The notes beneath the pieces are model-generated. The model ran no database searches. It saw nothing but the letters and a program-made list of their open reading frames with translations, and was not told the origin of the DNA. Positions 7,661 through 15,706 of a stretch of DNA of 24,434 nucleotides are shown here, piece by piece. The DNA comes from CAVRZY01 sp963725415 (lineage in GTDB: Bacteria > Acidobacteriota > Terriglobia > Bryobacterales > Bryobacteraceae). The translations under genes and the position numbers were made by a program. Location of the stretch: NCBI GenBank assembly GCA_963725415.1, contig CAVRZY010000105.1, positions 1-24,434 on the forward strand, given 5' to 3'. Positions within the stretch are counted from its first letter, which is position 1; each line of letters opens with the position of its first letter.

Positions 7661-10511
7661 ATGCCGCTCGAACCGTTCTTGAACGCGCCGCGTCAGATCA
7701 GTCAACTTCTTTCCCGCCGGGGTATGCTTCATGCGGGGCTTCTGCCGTTGCTCGCCTTGCGGGGATCAGCCGCCGGCGATCGTATCTCGGTGAGCCGCGG
7801 CGGCCGGCTGTGGCATTGCCGCTGGAAGGCGGCGAATCGGGCATGCACTGTTTGGCCATCAGCCCGGATGGATCCACCGCCTATGTCGCGTTCAATACCC
7901 CCGACGTTGTATTGGTGGTGGATTTGCGAGCCGGACGTCTTCGGTCCGCCATCGACCTGACGCCGGCGGGCGTCATGCTGCTGTCCAATCAGGCGATACT
8001 CTCGGCGGACGGCAAACTCCTGTTTGTCGCCAACCAGGGGGTCGAAAACGTTGCCGTCATCGACACGGCAACGGAACGGGTGCGCAAGGTGCTGCCGCTC
8101 TCCCCAACGAACAGCGATTGCATGAAAGCGTCTTCCGGCGGGAAGGTCTACATCGGCGCCGGAAGCGCACTGGCCGTCGTAGACTGCAACGATCTGACTT
8201 ACAGGATTCTGCGGGTGAGCGGGGTGACTTTCTCTTCCATCGCGCTTTCCGCAAGCCGCGCGAACCTGCTGTACAGCGTGGGCAGCCAGGGGGCCCGGGC
8301 TTGTTCCATGCCGTTAACCTGGACACCGGCATTGTGGAGCGGCAGGCGGAGCTGCCCAAGGAAGCCGTTGATAGCAATGGGAATGTCAAGCGCTTGCTAT
8401 TGGCTCCCTCCGGCGACGTTGCCTACCTCGGCTGGAACGAGGGTGGATTTGGGAACATTTCGGCCTTTGATCTGAAGACCTTCCGGGCCGGCGCTGCCAC
8501 TGCCATCGAGGATGGAGTCTCAGACTTCGCGGTCCATCCCGAGAACGGCAGGATCTATGCGGCCGGGGACTGGATGGGGCCGATGCAAGGGCGGGTAGAC
8601 GGCAGGATGTACATCTCGGAATGGGATCCGAACGCACAGAAGGTGACGCGGCGCATTCCCATCTCCCCGTCCAAGGCGATCAACTCCATCCTCTTCGACC
8701 CGCTGAACCCCCGTTTTGTGTATGCAACCGAGATCTTTCTGGGTATCGTCCGAAAGGTGGACACGCTAACCGGAGCCGAACTCATGCGGGTGCGGTTCTT
8801 TGCCGGCAAGCGGTTGCCCACCGCGGCGACAACCTCCGGGTCGCTCGCCTACATCACCTGCTACCGGTCTCCCCTGGTTCACAAACTGGACCTCAATTCC
8901 GGCAGGCTTGCGGGAACCCTCGACCTTCCGGGACTTTCCGGCTCCGGCGAGTGTGGTTACTTTGACGGAAAGCTTTATGTGGGGGGAGGTGGATATTTCA
9001 GGGTGATCAACGCCGCGGACGGCTCGCTGATTTTCAGCCGCCAGATGCCTGACGGACTCGGACTGAGCAAAATGACGTTTTTCCGGGACCGGATCGCCGC
9101 GGCCGCCGCTCCCCCCGGCGGGGACCCGGACCGGATGCTGATTCTCGACGCGCGCACCCTCGATGTCCTCAGTACTTTCCGGCTCGAATTGCCGCTGGTA
9201 AACCGGAGGGGATGCGCGCTGGCGTCGCCGGACGGTTCCAAGCTGTACGTCCAGCAAGGAATCTTCGCCCAGAAGACAATCCTCCTGGTTTTGGATTCGG
9301 CAACGCTGCGGGTGCGCAAGAGGATCGAGCCGCCCACCACTGCCTTCCAGGGAGGCGATGGCGAAGTTGGCGATTTCGACGAACAGAAACGCATCGCCTA
9401 TCTGGGCGGGTTCAACTCCGTCTACAAAGTCCACATGGACTCGGACGAGTTCCTCGGCATGTTGAACATCTACGATGTGTACAAGGAAATGAGCAGGCAG
9501 CAGGGCTGGCCGACCAGCGCGCTGACAGGCATCCACCTGTCGCCGGCCAGGGAACGCCTCCTGATCACTTCCTGGGACGGGCACAGCGTCTTTCAGTACG
9601 ACCTCCGGAATGAGAAGTGGATCCCGCGAGTTGTCTTTGTCGGTCTGGGCCCTGGCGCCACCGTGATCTCTCCGGACCGAAAGTACCTGTATACGGTGAA
9701 CTATAGGTCCGACAGCATTACGCGCCTGGACACAACCGCGGGCGAAGTGTTGGACGTGACACCACTGGGTGGACCTGTGTCACAACTGAGCATAGCAAGC
9801 CTGCTGCACGGCGCCAGTTTTCAGAGTGTGCCGGTAGTACCGGGCTGTGTCATGGCAGTTGTCGACCGGGGGGGACTCCCCGGCGAGATTGGCCCGCCAT
9901 TTCTGACCTCGCTCCGGCTGGACGCCTCCGGCCGGGTGGCCACCGAACTGGCCGACACCAAGGTGCTCTTCGACGGAGTGCCGGCGCCCATCCTCTACGC
10001 CTATGCCGCGCAGGTTGGTTTCGTGGTGCCCTACTCCGTCGCGGGCAAGAGCAAGGTGAAGGTGCAACTTATCTACAAGGGCGAGGAGACATATCCCATC
10101 GAGTTCAACGTCGCGGACGCGCTGCCCGGCATCTTCACCATGGATTCATCCGGCCAGGGGCAGGCCGCGATGCTCAACCAGGACGGCACGTTGAACGGGC
10201 CTGCGAATCCTGCCGCGAAAGGCTCCGTCGTGGTGTTCTACGCGACCGGCGGAGGCCAGACGGACCCGCCCGGCGTGGACGGGGAGATCACCAAGGACGT
10301 GCTGGCGCGCCCTCGTCTGCCCGTGGGAGTCTGGATTCAGGGGCGGGAAGCCGAAGTGTTGTACGCAGGCGCAGCCCCGGGGATCGTGTCCGGCGTGATG
10401 CAGGTGAACATCAAGTTGCCCATGGACATTCCCTCCGGCGCGGTGTCGGTGACCATGACGTTGGGCACCTGGTCGCCAAGCCCGGACGGCGTAACCATGG
10501 CGGTCAGATAG
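7661..10511 (+). pseudogene. Exported beta-propeller protein with TIGR03437-type C-terminal domain, frame broken twice
   Basis: The ATG at 7661 has a strong GGAGG site six bases upstream and starts a Tat-type signal (SRRGMLHAGLLPLLALRGSA at residues 19-38). Frame 2 runs to about 7815 (GGRLWH), then frame 1 (LPLEGGESGMHCLAISPDGS) to about 8290, then frame 3 (PGLFHAVNLDTGIVERQAEL) to the stop at 10511. Both breaks fit loss of one base, the second in the run cagggggccc. The body is a series of YVTN/NHL-like propeller blades (LAISPDGSTAYVAFNTPDVV, LLFVANQGVENVAVIDTATE, ISPDRKYLYTVNYRSDS). The last 230 residues match the Solibacter-type TIGR03437 domain (PAPILYAYAAQVGFVVPYSV, VVVFYATGGGQTDPPGVDG, GVMQVNIKLP). 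Such proteins are exported or surface-exposed with unknown ligands. It lies between two halves of a duplicated junction. It is either a recent pseudogene or an intact gene with sequencing errors. Confidence 0.8.
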
Positions 10512-10613
10512 AACCGGGGAAGACATCGTCTGCCGGGCGACATTCCGGTTATGTCTGTTCAGAAGGCGCTGCGCAATGAGCCGATCGAGATGTTCGACCC
10601 GGCCCGCATTCAG

Positions 10614-10748
10614 CCCCTGATGACCGCCGCCACGGAGGCTTTTTTCCGGCGCTCGGCTTCTGTTGGCCTTGAGCAGGCCTTTGTGGAAAAGCCCGCTTCA
10701 ATGCACGCGGTGATCGAGTTCCTCGAGCAGCGGCTCCGCGCCTCTTAA
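10614..10748 (+). pseudogene. C-terminal remnant of a second DUF1932 oxidoreductase gene
   Basis: The translation PLMTAATEAFFRRSASVGLE and QAFVEKPASMHAVIEFLEQ repeats the last 45 residues of the oxidoreductase ending at 5867. By eye the DNA matches 5734-5866 with about nine differences. Similarity begins abruptly at 10614. The 63 bases before it, which give a Met codon at 10551, have no counterpart in the intact gene. The stop TAA overlaps the end of the convergent blaR1-like gene. It is a gene tail without Rossmann domain, so not functional. Confidence 0.85.
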
Positions 10749-12304
10749 GGCAGGCGGAACTCGAGCACTACATCGGCCAGCGGGCCGGACCGGTAGCGCC
10801 ATCTCTCGATGTTCTGTGAGGGATGAGATTCCACCTCATCGGCCGGACCGTAGATGATGTATATGCGCCCGCGGGGTGTCTTCCACCCGGCCAGCGCGGT
10901 GCTCCCGAAGCGCGCGTTGGCGTACTGGATGCGCCGGTAGTGCTCCTGTTTGAATTCGTTGGCGGAGGTGCCTGGAGTGGGGTCGCGGTCGCGCCAGAAG
11001 CGCTCGATGAACTGCTCACGTTGCTGATCGGTGGAGAGGCGCAGAAAGGCAGCGCGCTCGCCGTCACCGATGATGTAAGCGACGTCCTCGTCGAGCCACT
11101 TCGAGTAGGGCACGGGGATTCTCGAGGGCTGCGCGGCCACCCCGCCGGCTTCCCCGCTTGAAACCCCTCCTCCGACTCCTCTGCCAACACCTCCTTTGAC
11201 TCCGCCGGGAACGCCCTTCGGTTCCTGGGCCGCGCCTTTGGCCGTTTGAGCCATGGCGCGCTCGCCGCTGAGCGTCCCTGCGACCAGTGAGAGCACGATA
11301 AACGCGGCCGCCGTGGCGGTGAGGATCGAGCGGCGGAAGATCGCAGAGTCATTACCAACGTTGTTGGACATAATCCACTCCATTCTTCTTCTCAAATTCG
11401 AGCCGGCCATGCCGGAGACTCCGGCCACACTGGGGCCGATCAAGAACCGGCAAGCCTTCAAGATGCCGGCCAGGTAGGAATCCGAATCCCCGACCGCGGC
11501 CAGAACCGCCTCATCACAGGCCCGCTCCCGCTCGGCCAGCAGGCGCCGGCCAATCCACCACACCAGGGGATGGAACCAGAACACGGAGCACAGCAGGGTT
11601 TGGAGACCGCCAACCAGGTTGTCCCGGTTCTTGACGTGGAAAAGCTCATGAGTCAGCAGCGCCTCCAGCTCGGCGTCGCTCAATTCGCCGGCCATGCCTT
11701 CGGGCAGGACAACAAGCGGTCTGGAAACGCCCCACACTCCGGGGTCGGCAATACGGGGGGAGATCAGCAGACGCACGCGGCGGCGGAGGCGGAGCCGGGA
11801 GCGGGCGCGTTCGAGCGCCTCCAGTTCTCTTCCGGCGAGCAAGGGTTTCGCCGCGCGCAGGGCCGTCGAAAGGCGCTGGCGCCGTTTCCACCACCACGCC
11901 AGCATCGCGACGCAGCCGCTCAGCCAGACGGCAGTGAGCAGGCAGTACAGATCGTTGTGATCCTGCGCGAACGCGGCGCCCTGGCCTGCTGTGGCGGCGC
12001 CTGTAAACACCGGCTGCGCGAGACGGACAAGCACGGGGGAGAGAGTCCCGGAGCTGGGCGACGGCGCGACTGCGGCGGACCTGAAACCTGCCGCTGCGAC
12101 CAGCGTGACCAGCACAGCCGAGGGCAGCGCAAACTTCGCCAGAGCGATCAGCCACAGCGTGTGCCGGGCCCGCGCCGGGCAGCGCCGCAGCGCCAGCGCC
12201 GCCACAAACGCCACTCCCGTGAATAGCGTGGCCTGCCAGAGATGGTTGGCCAGAAACGGCCACAGCCGGCTGGAGAACTCGGCCAACCAGGCGTGCAGGC
12301 TCAT
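10745..12304 (-). CDS. BlaR1-like M56 membrane metallopeptidase with GWxTD-like C-terminal domain
   Basis: 519 residues. N-terminal membrane segments lie near residues 20-40, 50-75 and 120-138. The M56 peptidase motif THELFHVKNRDN gives zinc ligands His219 and His223 with catalytic Glu220; the downstream AERERACDEAVLAA region (257-270) should hold the third ligand. Another membrane helix is at 327-345 (ILTATAAAFIVLSLVAG). It is followed by a Gly/Val-rich linker (364-389) and a domain like GWxTD proteins (EQFIERFWRDRDPTPGT, NEFKQEHYRRIQYANARFG, AGWKTPRGRIYIIYGPADEV). No penicillin-binding sensor domain is present. In the BlaR1/MecR1 system the sensor triggers removal of the BlaI repressor; here the periplasmic GWxTD-like region may sense a different envelope signal (inference). 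The start overlaps the upstream repressor stop as ATGA, so the two are translationally coupled. A tail of a paralogue lies at 5920-6045. Confidence 0.88.
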   Translation of the reverse strand: MSLHAWLAEFSSRLWPFLANHLWQATLFTGVAFVAALALRRCPARARHTLWLIALAKFALPSAVLVTLVAAAGFRSAAVAPSPSSGTLSPVLVRLAQPVFTGAATAGQGAAFAQDHNDLYCLLTAVWLSGCVAMLAWWWKRRQRLSTALRAAKPLLAGRELEALERARSRLRLRRRVRLLISPRIADPGVWGVSRPLVVLPEGMAGELSDAELEALLTHELFHVKNRDNLVGGLQTLLCSVFWFHPLVWWIGRRLLAERERACDEAVLAAVGDSDSYLAGILKACRFLIGPSVAGVSGMAGSNLRRRMEWIMSNNVGNDSAIFRRSILTATAAAFIVLSLVAGTLSGERAMAQTAKGAAQEPKGVPGGVKGGVGRGVGGGVSSGEAGGVAAQPSRIPVPYSKWLDEDVAYIIGDGERAAFLRLSTDQQREQFIERFWRDRDPTPGTSANEFKQEHYRRIQYANARFGSTALAGWKTPRGRIYIIYGPADEVESHPSQNIERWRYRSGPLADVVLEFRLP

Positions 12305-12717
12305 GACTTGCCCCCTGAGGTCCGGCGCTGTGATTGGCCCCGGGTCGAGCGCGACAAGGCGCTTTCCATTTCCCGCACGTCGGCCAGGGTCAGCTTCCCG
12401 CTTTCCACCAAGTGCGCCATCACCGGCTGGGGGGAGCCGCCGAACAGCTCCAGCAGATCGTCGATCAAGCGCCGGTAGGCGGCCTTGCGCGTCACCACGG
12501 CCTCAAAAATGTGCGCGTTCCCGATTTTCTTCACGCGCCGCACGGCCCCTTTCTCTTCCAGACGGTACACCATGGTCTGCACGGTGGTGTAAGCGGGCCG
12601 CTTCTTTTCGGGGAGCTGCTGCTGGACTTCGCGCACCGAAGCCGGGCCCAGCTTCCAGAAGGCCTCCATGACCTCCAGCTCGAAGCGGGTCAGCCGGATG
12701 TTGGCGCCGCGCAGCAT
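12301..12717 (-). CDS. BlaI/MecI-family winged-helix repressor
   Basis: 138 residues from the ATG at 12717 (MLRGANIRLTRFELEVMEAF). The frame stays open upstream to 13098 but that part is antisense to the next gene. The winged helix is clear: ELEVMEAFWKLGPASVREVQ, QQLPEKKRPAYTTVQTMVYR and LEEKGAVRRVKKIGNAHIFE, the BlaI/MecI recognition-helix and wing pattern. The C-terminal dimerisation part includes RRLIDDLLELFGGSPQPVMA. Such repressors bind their own promoter as dimers and are inactivated through the BlaR1 partner, encoded next with a 4-base overlap. The promoter and TAGTAG repeats directly upstream support autoregulation. The start is supported by the short distance from the -10 box; the Shine-Dalgarno is weak. 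Confidence 0.9.
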   Translation of the reverse strand: MLRGANIRLTRFELEVMEAFWKLGPASVREVQQQLPEKKRPAYTTVQTMVYRLEEKGAVRRVKKIGNAHIFEAVVTRKAAYRRLIDDLLELFGGSPQPVMAHLVESGKLTLADVREMESALSRSTRGQSQRRTSGGKS

Positions 12718-12718
12718 G

Positions 12719-12745
12719 CTACTATACCTGAGGTTGATCCTACTA
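12719..12745 (-). promoter_or_regulatory. Probable BlaI-type operator: direct repeat of TAGTAG
   Basis: CTACTA on the plus strand (TAGTAG on the minus) occurs at 12719-12724 and 12740-12745, exactly 21 bases apart, or two helical turns. One copy overlaps the -10 region and the other sits between the start of transcription and the ATG, which suits a repressor site. The half-site resembles TAGTA-type BlaI/MecI boxes, but the arrangement here is direct rather than inverted. Confidence 0.5.
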
Positions 12746-12765
12746 CACCCGTCATAGGATGTCAA
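12737..12765 (-). promoter_or_regulatory. Promoter of the blaI-blaR1-like operon
   Basis: Reading the minus strand, TTGACA (12765-12760) and TAGGAT (12742-12737) are separated by exactly 17 bases. The -35 is a perfect sigma-70-type match; the -10 matches four of six. Transcription would begin about 12-15 bases before the repressor ATG at 12717. Confidence 0.65.
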
Positions 12766-12855
12766 GCCCTGCCCGGGCGGCTGGCCGGACCTCAATTCCG
12801 AAACGGCTGCCCCTTCCACCGCCCAGCAAGTCGTATCCTCAATAGGAGATCCTGC

Positions 12856-13668
12856 ATGCAAAACGATTTCACTCACACCACACTCGGGAAGCTGGGCAAG
12901 CCCGTGTTCCGGCTGGGCCTCGCGGCCAGCTACCGGCCGGGCAAGAGAGCCATCTACAAAGCCCTGGAGGAGGGTCTCAATTACCTGTTTTGCTTCGGGA
13001 TTGACACTCAGATGACCAGTGTCTTGCGCGAGGTCCTCAAGCGCAACCGGGAGAACTATGTTGTGGCCACCGGCGCCTACAATTACATCTGGGGTCACCA
13101 GAACCTTCGCCGTACGCTTGAAAAAAGGCTCCGCCAGCTACAAACCGACTACATCGATGTCTTTCACTTTCTGGGCGTGACGCGGGCGAAGCAGTTCACC
13201 GATGGGGTGAGGGCCGAGCTGGAGGAGCTGCGTGCGGACAGCCGGGTGCGCGGCGTGAGCATCTCGACCCACGATCGGAAGCTGGCTGGTCAGCTAGCGG
13301 CCCAAGGCGCCCTCGACGCCCTGATGATTCGTTACAACGCCGCCCACCGCGGCGCCGAGCAGGACATCTTTCCCCATCTGGCGCCCCACAATCCGGGCGT
13401 GGTGAGCTACACCGCCACCCGCTGGACCTATCTGCTTCGGCGCCCGCGGGGCTGGCCCAAAGACGGGCGTATCCCCACTGCCGGCCTGTGCTACCGCTTC
13501 GTCCTGTCGAACCCCCACGTCCACGTCTGCCTGACCGCGCCTCGCAGCCTCAAGCAACTGGAGGAGAATCTGGCCGCCGTGCGTCAAGGCCCCCTCTGCG
13601 AGGAGGAAATCGAGTTCATGCGAGAGTTCGGCGATGCCGTCCACCGCGCCCGCAAGTGGTTTATGTAG
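12856..13668 (+). CDS. Aldo/keto reductase-like protein with altered active site
   Basis: 270 residues. The ATG at 12856 follows AGGAGA six bases upstream. The start MQNDFTHTTLGKLGKPVFRL and the segments YIDVFHFLGV, ELEELRADSRVRGVSISTHD, LDALMIRYNAAHRGAEQDIF and PHVHVCLTAPRSLKQLEENL follow the TIM-barrel order of aldo/keto reductases. The usual active-site motifs are changed. Where the family has FDTAxxYG (Asp and Tyr) this reads NYLFCFGIDTQM; where it has TK (Lys) it reads ATGAYNY. The His of the fourth motif is kept (FHF). It may be a non-redox or cofactor-poor relative. A cytoplasmic location is expected because no signal is seen. It is transcribed divergently from the blaI-like gene across a 138-base gap. 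Confidence 0.8.
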   Translation: MQNDFTHTTLGKLGKPVFRLGLAASYRPGKRAIYKALEEGLNYLFCFGIDTQMTSVLREVLKRNRENYVVATGAYNYIWGHQNLRRTLEKRLRQLQTDYIDVFHFLGVTRAKQFTDGVRAELEELRADSRVRGVSISTHDRKLAGQLAAQGALDALMIRYNAAHRGAEQDIFPHLAPHNPGVVSYTATRWTYLLRRPRGWPKDGRIPTAGLCYRFVLSNPHVHVCLTAPRSLKQLEENLAAVRQGPLCEEEIEFMREFGDAVHRARKWFM

Positions 13669-13748
13669 GCGGGCGGCCTGCCGCGCAGTTAGCGCCCTAT
13701 AGAAAACCTAGGAACTGCCGATTATGGTTTGAGGGGGGTCTGAAGGCC

Positions 13749-14159
13749 ATGGATTCGCCTCCCACGGTCACCGCCTTACGGGGAGACACCTACATCACCG
13801 AGCGGGAAGCCGTCGCCGGCAGCGGCGGTTCGCCGCAGCGCCGCAAGAACCGAACCACCGAGCACAATGCTATCGGGGAAGCAGTCCATCCAGAAGCCAG
13901 CGAAGCGCCCGCCGAAGAATCCCAACCGGAGATAAAGATCAACTTCGATCCGCAGGCCGACATCCTCCATTGCTGGTTCGGCGATCTCCGTGAGGCGATC
14001 ACGGTGGACCTGGATGGGGGGATTATCGTCCGCCTTCACAAGAACACCCACGACGTGGTGGGGTTCACCATCGCCGCTTTCACCAAGCGCTTCATCGAGC
14101 GCCCCGGCGGCGTGCTTTCAGTCCCGCTCCAGTTGGCGGCGCTGAGTCTGTCCGGATAA
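13749..14159 (+). CDS. DUF2283-type small protein
   Basis: 137 residues from the ATG at 13749; the frame is open further upstream but overlaps the aldo/keto reductase gene. The first 65 residues are polar and low in complexity (TEHNAIGEAVHPEASEAPAE). Residues 68-120 carry the DUF2283 pattern: INFDPQADILHCWFGD (usually YDxEADxLYIxF), then ITVDLDGGIIVRLHKNTHDV and VGFTIAAFTKRF. The function of this family is unknown; many members sit in toxin-antitoxin-like or accessory contexts, but no partner is seen here. The upstream sequence TGAAGGCC provides only a weak ribosome site. It ends five bases from the convergent dehydrogenase gene. Confidence 0.7.
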   Translation: MDSPPTVTALRGDTYITEREAVAGSGGSPQRRKNRTTEHNAIGEAVHPEASEAPAEESQPEIKINFDPQADILHCWFGDLREAITVDLDGGIIVRLHKNTHDVVGFTIAAFTKRFIERPGGVLSVPLQLAALSLSG

Positions 14160-14164
14160 GGCGG

Positions 14165-15697
14165 CTACAGCTCGAAGGTGATACCCTGCGCCAGGGGCAG
14201 CTCGCTGGACCAGTTGATTGTGACGGTCTGGCGGCGCATGTAGGCCTTCCAGGCATCGGAGCCGGCTTCGCGGCCGCCGCCGGTTTCCTTTTCCCCGCCG
14301 AAGGCGCCGCCGATCTCGGCGCCGCTGGTGCCGATGTTGACGTTGGCGATGCCACAGTCACTGCCACGCGCGCTCAGGAAGGTCTCCGCGGCCACCAGGT
14401 TGTTGGTGAACATGGCTGAGGAGAGTCCCTGCGGCACATCGTTGTGCCACTCCAGCGCTTCATCGAGCGTCTGGAATTCAATCAGGTACAGCACCGGCGC
14501 GAACAGCTCTTCGCGCAGCATCGGCAGGTCGTGCGGCGCGCGCGCCAGCGCCGGCTCGACGAAGCACCCGCCGGGCAGGTCCAAGGTTCGGCCGCCATAC
14601 AGGATCTCCCCGCCCTGCTGGCGCACCTTCTCCAGGCCCGCCATCATCTCGGCGACCGCGGCGCGGTTCACCAGCGGCCCCATCACGGTCGAGGCATCGA
14701 GCGGGTCGCCGATGCGTATCTGCCGGTAAGCGGCGGTCAAGGCATCAGTCATCCGCCCGGCGATGGGCCGCTGGAGGAAGAGCCGGCGGATGCTGGTGCA
14801 GCGCTGCCCCGCCGTTCCCACCGCACCAAACAGCACCGCGCGGAGCGTCAGTTCCAGGTTGGCGTCTTCCATGACGATGACGCCGTTGTTGCCGCCCAGT
14901 TCGAGAATCGTCCGCCCCAGCCGCTTACCCACCACTTCCGCCACGCGGTAGCCCATTTGGCAGGAGCCGGTCGCGCTCATCAGGGGGATGCGGCGATCCG
15001 CCAGCAGCCGCTCACCGACGGTCGCCCCGCGCCCGATCACGAGATTGAAAACACCCTTCCAACCGTGCCGGTCCAGAACCCGGTTGCAGATCTTCTGGAC
15101 CGCAATAGCCGTTAGCGGCGTTTCCGAAGACGGCTTCCACACCACGCAGTCGCCGCACACCGCCGCGACGAGCGCGTTCCAGGCCCACACCGCCACCGGG
15201 AAGTTGAAAGCCGTCACCACGCCCACCACGCCCAGCGGATGCCACTGCTCGTACATGCGGTGGGCGGGCCGCTCGCTGTGCATGCTCAGGCCGTAGAGTT
15301 GGCGCGAGAGCCCCACCGCGAAGTCCGCGATGTCGATCATCTCCTGCGCCTCGCCCCGGCCCTCCGCGAGGATCTTCCCCATCTCCAGGGAAACCAGCGC
15401 GCCCAAATCGTTCTTGTGTTTCCGTAGCTCGTCGCCGATCTCGCGGACGATTTGCCCGCGTTTCGGCGCAGGCAGCACTCGCCAGTCGCGGAACGCATCG
15501 GCGGCGCGCCGCATGACTTCTTCGTAGTCATCCGGCCCCGCCATGCGCACCCTGGCGATTTCGGAGCCGTGAGCGGGATTGATGGAGACAAGCTCGCCGC
15601 CGCTCGGCTCTTCAATCCATTCCCCCCAACAGGCGCCGGAATTGATCGCGTCGATTCCCAGACGTTCGAGGATTTCCTGAGGCGTTGTAAGTTCCAC
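14165..15697 (-). CDS. Aldehyde dehydrogenase, ALDH7 (aminoadipate-semialdehyde dehydrogenase-like)
   Basis: 510 residues, full length for the family. It should oxidise an aldehyde to its acid with NAD(P)+ in the cytoplasm. The catalytic Cys is C300 in TAGQRCTSIRR and the general base is E266 in ILELGGNN. The cofactor region includes VVTAFNFPVAVWAWNA and CGDCVVWKPSSETPLTA. The C-terminal stretch GGEKETGGGREAGSDAWKAY is characteristic of the ALDH7/antiquitin group, whose best-known substrate is alpha-aminoadipic semialdehyde in lysine breakdown. It is the last gene of a minus-strand run, nine bases after a CPBP gene, so it is probably co-transcribed with it and with the second dehydrogenase. 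The substrate assignment is by family only. Confidence 0.9.
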   Translation of the reverse strand: MELTTPQEILERLGIDAINSGACWGEWIEEPSGGELVSINPAHGSEIARVRMAGPDDYEEVMRRAADAFRDWRVLPAPKRGQIVREIGDELRKHKNDLGALVSLEMGKILAEGRGEAQEMIDIADFAVGLSRQLYGLSMHSERPAHRMYEQWHPLGVVGVVTAFNFPVAVWAWNALVAAVCGDCVVWKPSSETPLTAIAVQKICNRVLDRHGWKGVFNLVIGRGATVGERLLADRRIPLMSATGSCQMGYRVAEVVGKRLGRTILELGGNNGVIVMEDANLELTLRAVLFGAVGTAGQRCTSIRRLFLQRPIAGRMTDALTAAYRQIRIGDPLDASTVMGPLVNRAAVAEMMAGLEKVRQQGGEILYGGRTLDLPGGCFVEPALARAPHDLPMLREELFAPVLYLIEFQTLDEALEWHNDVPQGLSSAMFTNNLVAAETFLSARGSDCGIANVNIGTSGAEIGGAFGGEKETGGGREAGSDAWKAYMRRQTVTINWSSELPLAQGITFEL

Positions 15698-15706
15698 GCC
15701 TTTATT

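Noticed and set aside
10551..10613. A small gene starting at 10551
   Set aside because: The only recognisable part is the oxidoreductase tail from 10614; the first 21 codons match nothing and no ribosome site is visible.
12718..13098. Extended N-terminus for the BlaI-like repressor up to 13098
   Set aside because: This would cover its own promoter and run antisense to the aldo/keto reductase gene; family length fits the ATG at 12717.
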